A stretch of 64,000 bases of DNA, taken from NCBI GenBank assembly GCA_902801365.1, contig CADCHY010000012.1:1-64000 (forward strand), in the 5' to 3' direction. A program made the position numbers and the translations under genes. This stretch comes from an uncultured Succiniclasticum sp. (lineage in GTDB: Bacteria > Bacillota > Negativicutes > Acidaminococcales > Acidaminococcaceae). The notes beneath the pieces were generated by a model. That model was given only the letters and a program-made list of their open reading frames with translations, did no database searches and was not told the DNA's origin. Positions 62,618 through 64,000 of the stretch are shown piece after piece. Numbering within the stretch: position 1 is the first letter of the stretch; each line of letters starts with the position of its first letter.

Positions 62618-64000
62618 TTAACTCCTGTCAACTAATAATGGACCAAAGAAGCCCTTATCCCTTTTTTCAATTGTTCCAACAACGGAAGCTCTGTCCAGAA
62701 GACAATTTCTCATTTCACAGCATGTTTCCGGCAACAATGCACAGGCATGACATGCTGCATAATTTAAAGAATCATAACCCTGGGCTTTGGATTCAATGCA
62801 CACAGGATCAGAGGAACACCATGAAGCTTCCTGTAGCATGTTCCTGAAAATCAATTCAAAGGCATCAGTGTGTCCATTCCTGACCAGCCCGCCAAGGCTT
62901 CCATCAGAATCAGAAGAAGAAGTATACAGTAAAATACCTGCCATTCTAACATTTGAACCCGGATATGTACTGTAAATTCTCTCTTTAATAGAGGCACCAG
63001 AATAACCACACTCAAACGTTAACTGACGAATCAGAAGATGGGCCAGTGTGTGCAACAGTACATACCTTGCTGAAAAATTGTCACATCCTACATTACTTGA
63101 TTGCAGCCTTGCTCCCATAGGAACATAATCATCTGCTGTATTAACCTCCCATTTTTTTAGAGCTTCTTCCTTTAATCTGATAAAAATACCTTCTCCCAGT
63201 AAATCTATTGCAGGCAGCCAATTTAGATCTGTGTCACTTAACGGAACACAGTCTTTTGTAAGATGGTAACCTTCAAATCTTTCATCCTGTAAATCTGGCT
63301 GTTCCGGCGATATCCGGCGAAATCCTCTGAGCGCCAGAACTTCTCTTAGCCTTTTGACAAGAATAACATCTTCCAAGTAGTCCTCAAGGAACTGAGGCAC
63401 AACAGTTCGTTCTATACGAAACTGTACATCTTCTGGCCTGTTATAATTACCTGAACAGAAAACTCTGTATTCATCTTCCAGCAGATTCTGTTTTGTATAT
63501 TCGCTCTCATCAAAGCTTCCGTACCGTTTTTTTATTTCTTCTATCAGTTCTTCAAGTGTGCATATGCCTGTGGCCAAAAACGGCTGAAAAACAGCCAAAG
63601 CAACAGCTTTCAATGTTTCTTCAGACGGATTATTGTCCAGTATTGGTTTTATATTTTCCCATTTGTCGTCTATTTCCTGCTGAATTTTAGTGCTCCATGG
63701 AGGGATTGTCAGTGCACTTGCGGTTATTGAAAAGTAAATATTTGAAGCACCGCGTTGCAGGGCACGCACATGCGCAGTACACTTCACCGGATCAGAAAAC
63801 TCTTTTCTTCTTCCCAGCCATGGCCGTCTTCCGTGACACGAATAACCGTTCATGGCATCTTTACTGAAACAACCGGCCATAGAACGAGTTTTCCCACAGG
63901 CAGTACATTTTATGACAATACTGTCAAGTCCGCTGGTTTTATCAGAAAACTCTATACGAAGAATTCCATCCCTTTTTTCTGCAGGACAGTCCGATATATT
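62618..64000 (-). CDS. DrmB-like DUF1998 protein (5' end outside window)
   Basis: The frame continues to the window edge, so the N-terminus is missing. A zinc-type cluster (KCTACGK near 63890) precedes the visible body, and the C-terminal half carries the DUF1998/DrmB pattern: HTLAHLLIRQLTFECGYSGASIKERIYS, ILLYTSSSDSDGSLGGLV and a Cys-rich end (CHACALLPETCCEMRNC). DrmB is the DUF1998 subunit of DISARM, a defence system that uses host methylation. It is coupled to the NERD helicase, followed by a cytosine methyltransferase, matching a DISARM-like theme without proof of the other subunits. Confidence 0.75.
   Translation of the reverse strand, partial: NISDCPAEKRDGILRIEFSDKTSGLDSIVIKCTACGKTRSMAGCFSKDAMNGYSCHGRRPWLGRRKEFSDPVKCTAHVRALQRGASNIYFSITASALTIPPWSTKIQQEIDDKWENIKPILDNNPSEETLKAVALAVFQPFLATGICTLEELIEEIKKRYGSFDESEYTKQNLLEDEYRVFCSGNYNRPEDVQFRIERTVVPQFLEDYLEDVILVKRLREVLALRGFRRISPEQPDLQDERFEGYHLTKDCVPLSDTDLNWLPAIDLLGEGIFIRLKEEALKKWEVNTADDYVPMGARLQSSNVGCDNFSARYVLLHTLAHLLIRQLTFECGYSGASIKERIYSTYPGSNVRMAGILLYTSSSDSDGSLGGLVRNGHTDAFELIFRNMLQEASWCSSDPVCIESKAQGYDSLNYAACHACALLPETCCEMRNCLLDRASVVGTIEKRDKGFFGPLLVDRS

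Overview
The window looks like chromosomal DNA from an anaerobic Gram-negative-type Firmicute (Negativicutes), with an Acidaminococcaceae-like gut bacterium the best guess. The grounds are strong AGGAGG-type ribosome sites, moderately high G+C on the left, many secreted lipoproteins, a TAXI-type TRAP transporter and a sodium-coupled symporter, and an anaerobe-style metal-tetrapyrrole locus. The taxonomy is an inference from gene content.

From 1 to 11.0 kb, all genes read forward: a CobN-type chelatase (5' end missing), its ChlI and ChlD AAA+ partners, an ABC-2 exporter whose permease is broken, and a complete FecBCD/BtuFCD-type importer. Together they look like a metal-tetrapyrrole (corrinoid or haem) uptake and metal insertion or removal locus. 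From 11.3 to 14.8 kb lie twin inverted repeats, a small membrane protein, a four-tRNA operon (Lys-Val-Asp-Phe), a hypothetical gene and ilvD with a near-consensus promoter. From 14.8 to 19.0 kb is a PhnD-PhnC-PhnE-type importer preceded by a THI-box-like leader and a terminator hairpin, so its cargo may be thiamine-related. From 19.0 to 23.7 kb a sodium symporter, a fused TRAP permease and its TAXI receptor form an operon.

From 23.9 to 45.4 kb is mostly housekeeping and secreted-protein genes: RsiV-like and VWA proteins, a methyltransferase, queC, a TauE/SafE exporter, a Nif11-type RiPP precursor beside a membrane-anchored carboxylesterase, a run of small secreted proteins, a deaminase, a PfkB kinase, a sirtuin, a Ca2+-type P-ATPase, an SH3b lipoprotein, NhaC with an amidohydrolase, and a DUF1294 protein. 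Two near-perfect parS sites (about 18.9 and 36.1 kb) suggest the region is origin-proximal.

From 45.4 kb to the right edge, the sequence becomes mosaic and often AT-rich and reads as a defence island on the minus strand: a methyltransferase-HNH pair, a CoiA-like protein with a zinc-hook ATPase, MazG, a nuclease-helicase, a free-standing GyrA C-terminal beta-pinwheel, a CBASS operon of the type II short form (membrane effector, CD-NTase, E2-like protein) followed by a DUF2971 gene, an EcoRII-like restriction-modification operon with Vsr, and a NERD helicase plus DrmB-like gene that runs off the end. The most unusual items are the orphan GyrA domain, the variant THI-box leader on a Phn-type importer, the CBASS operon with its membrane effector, and the Nif11-like peptide with no modification enzyme nearby.
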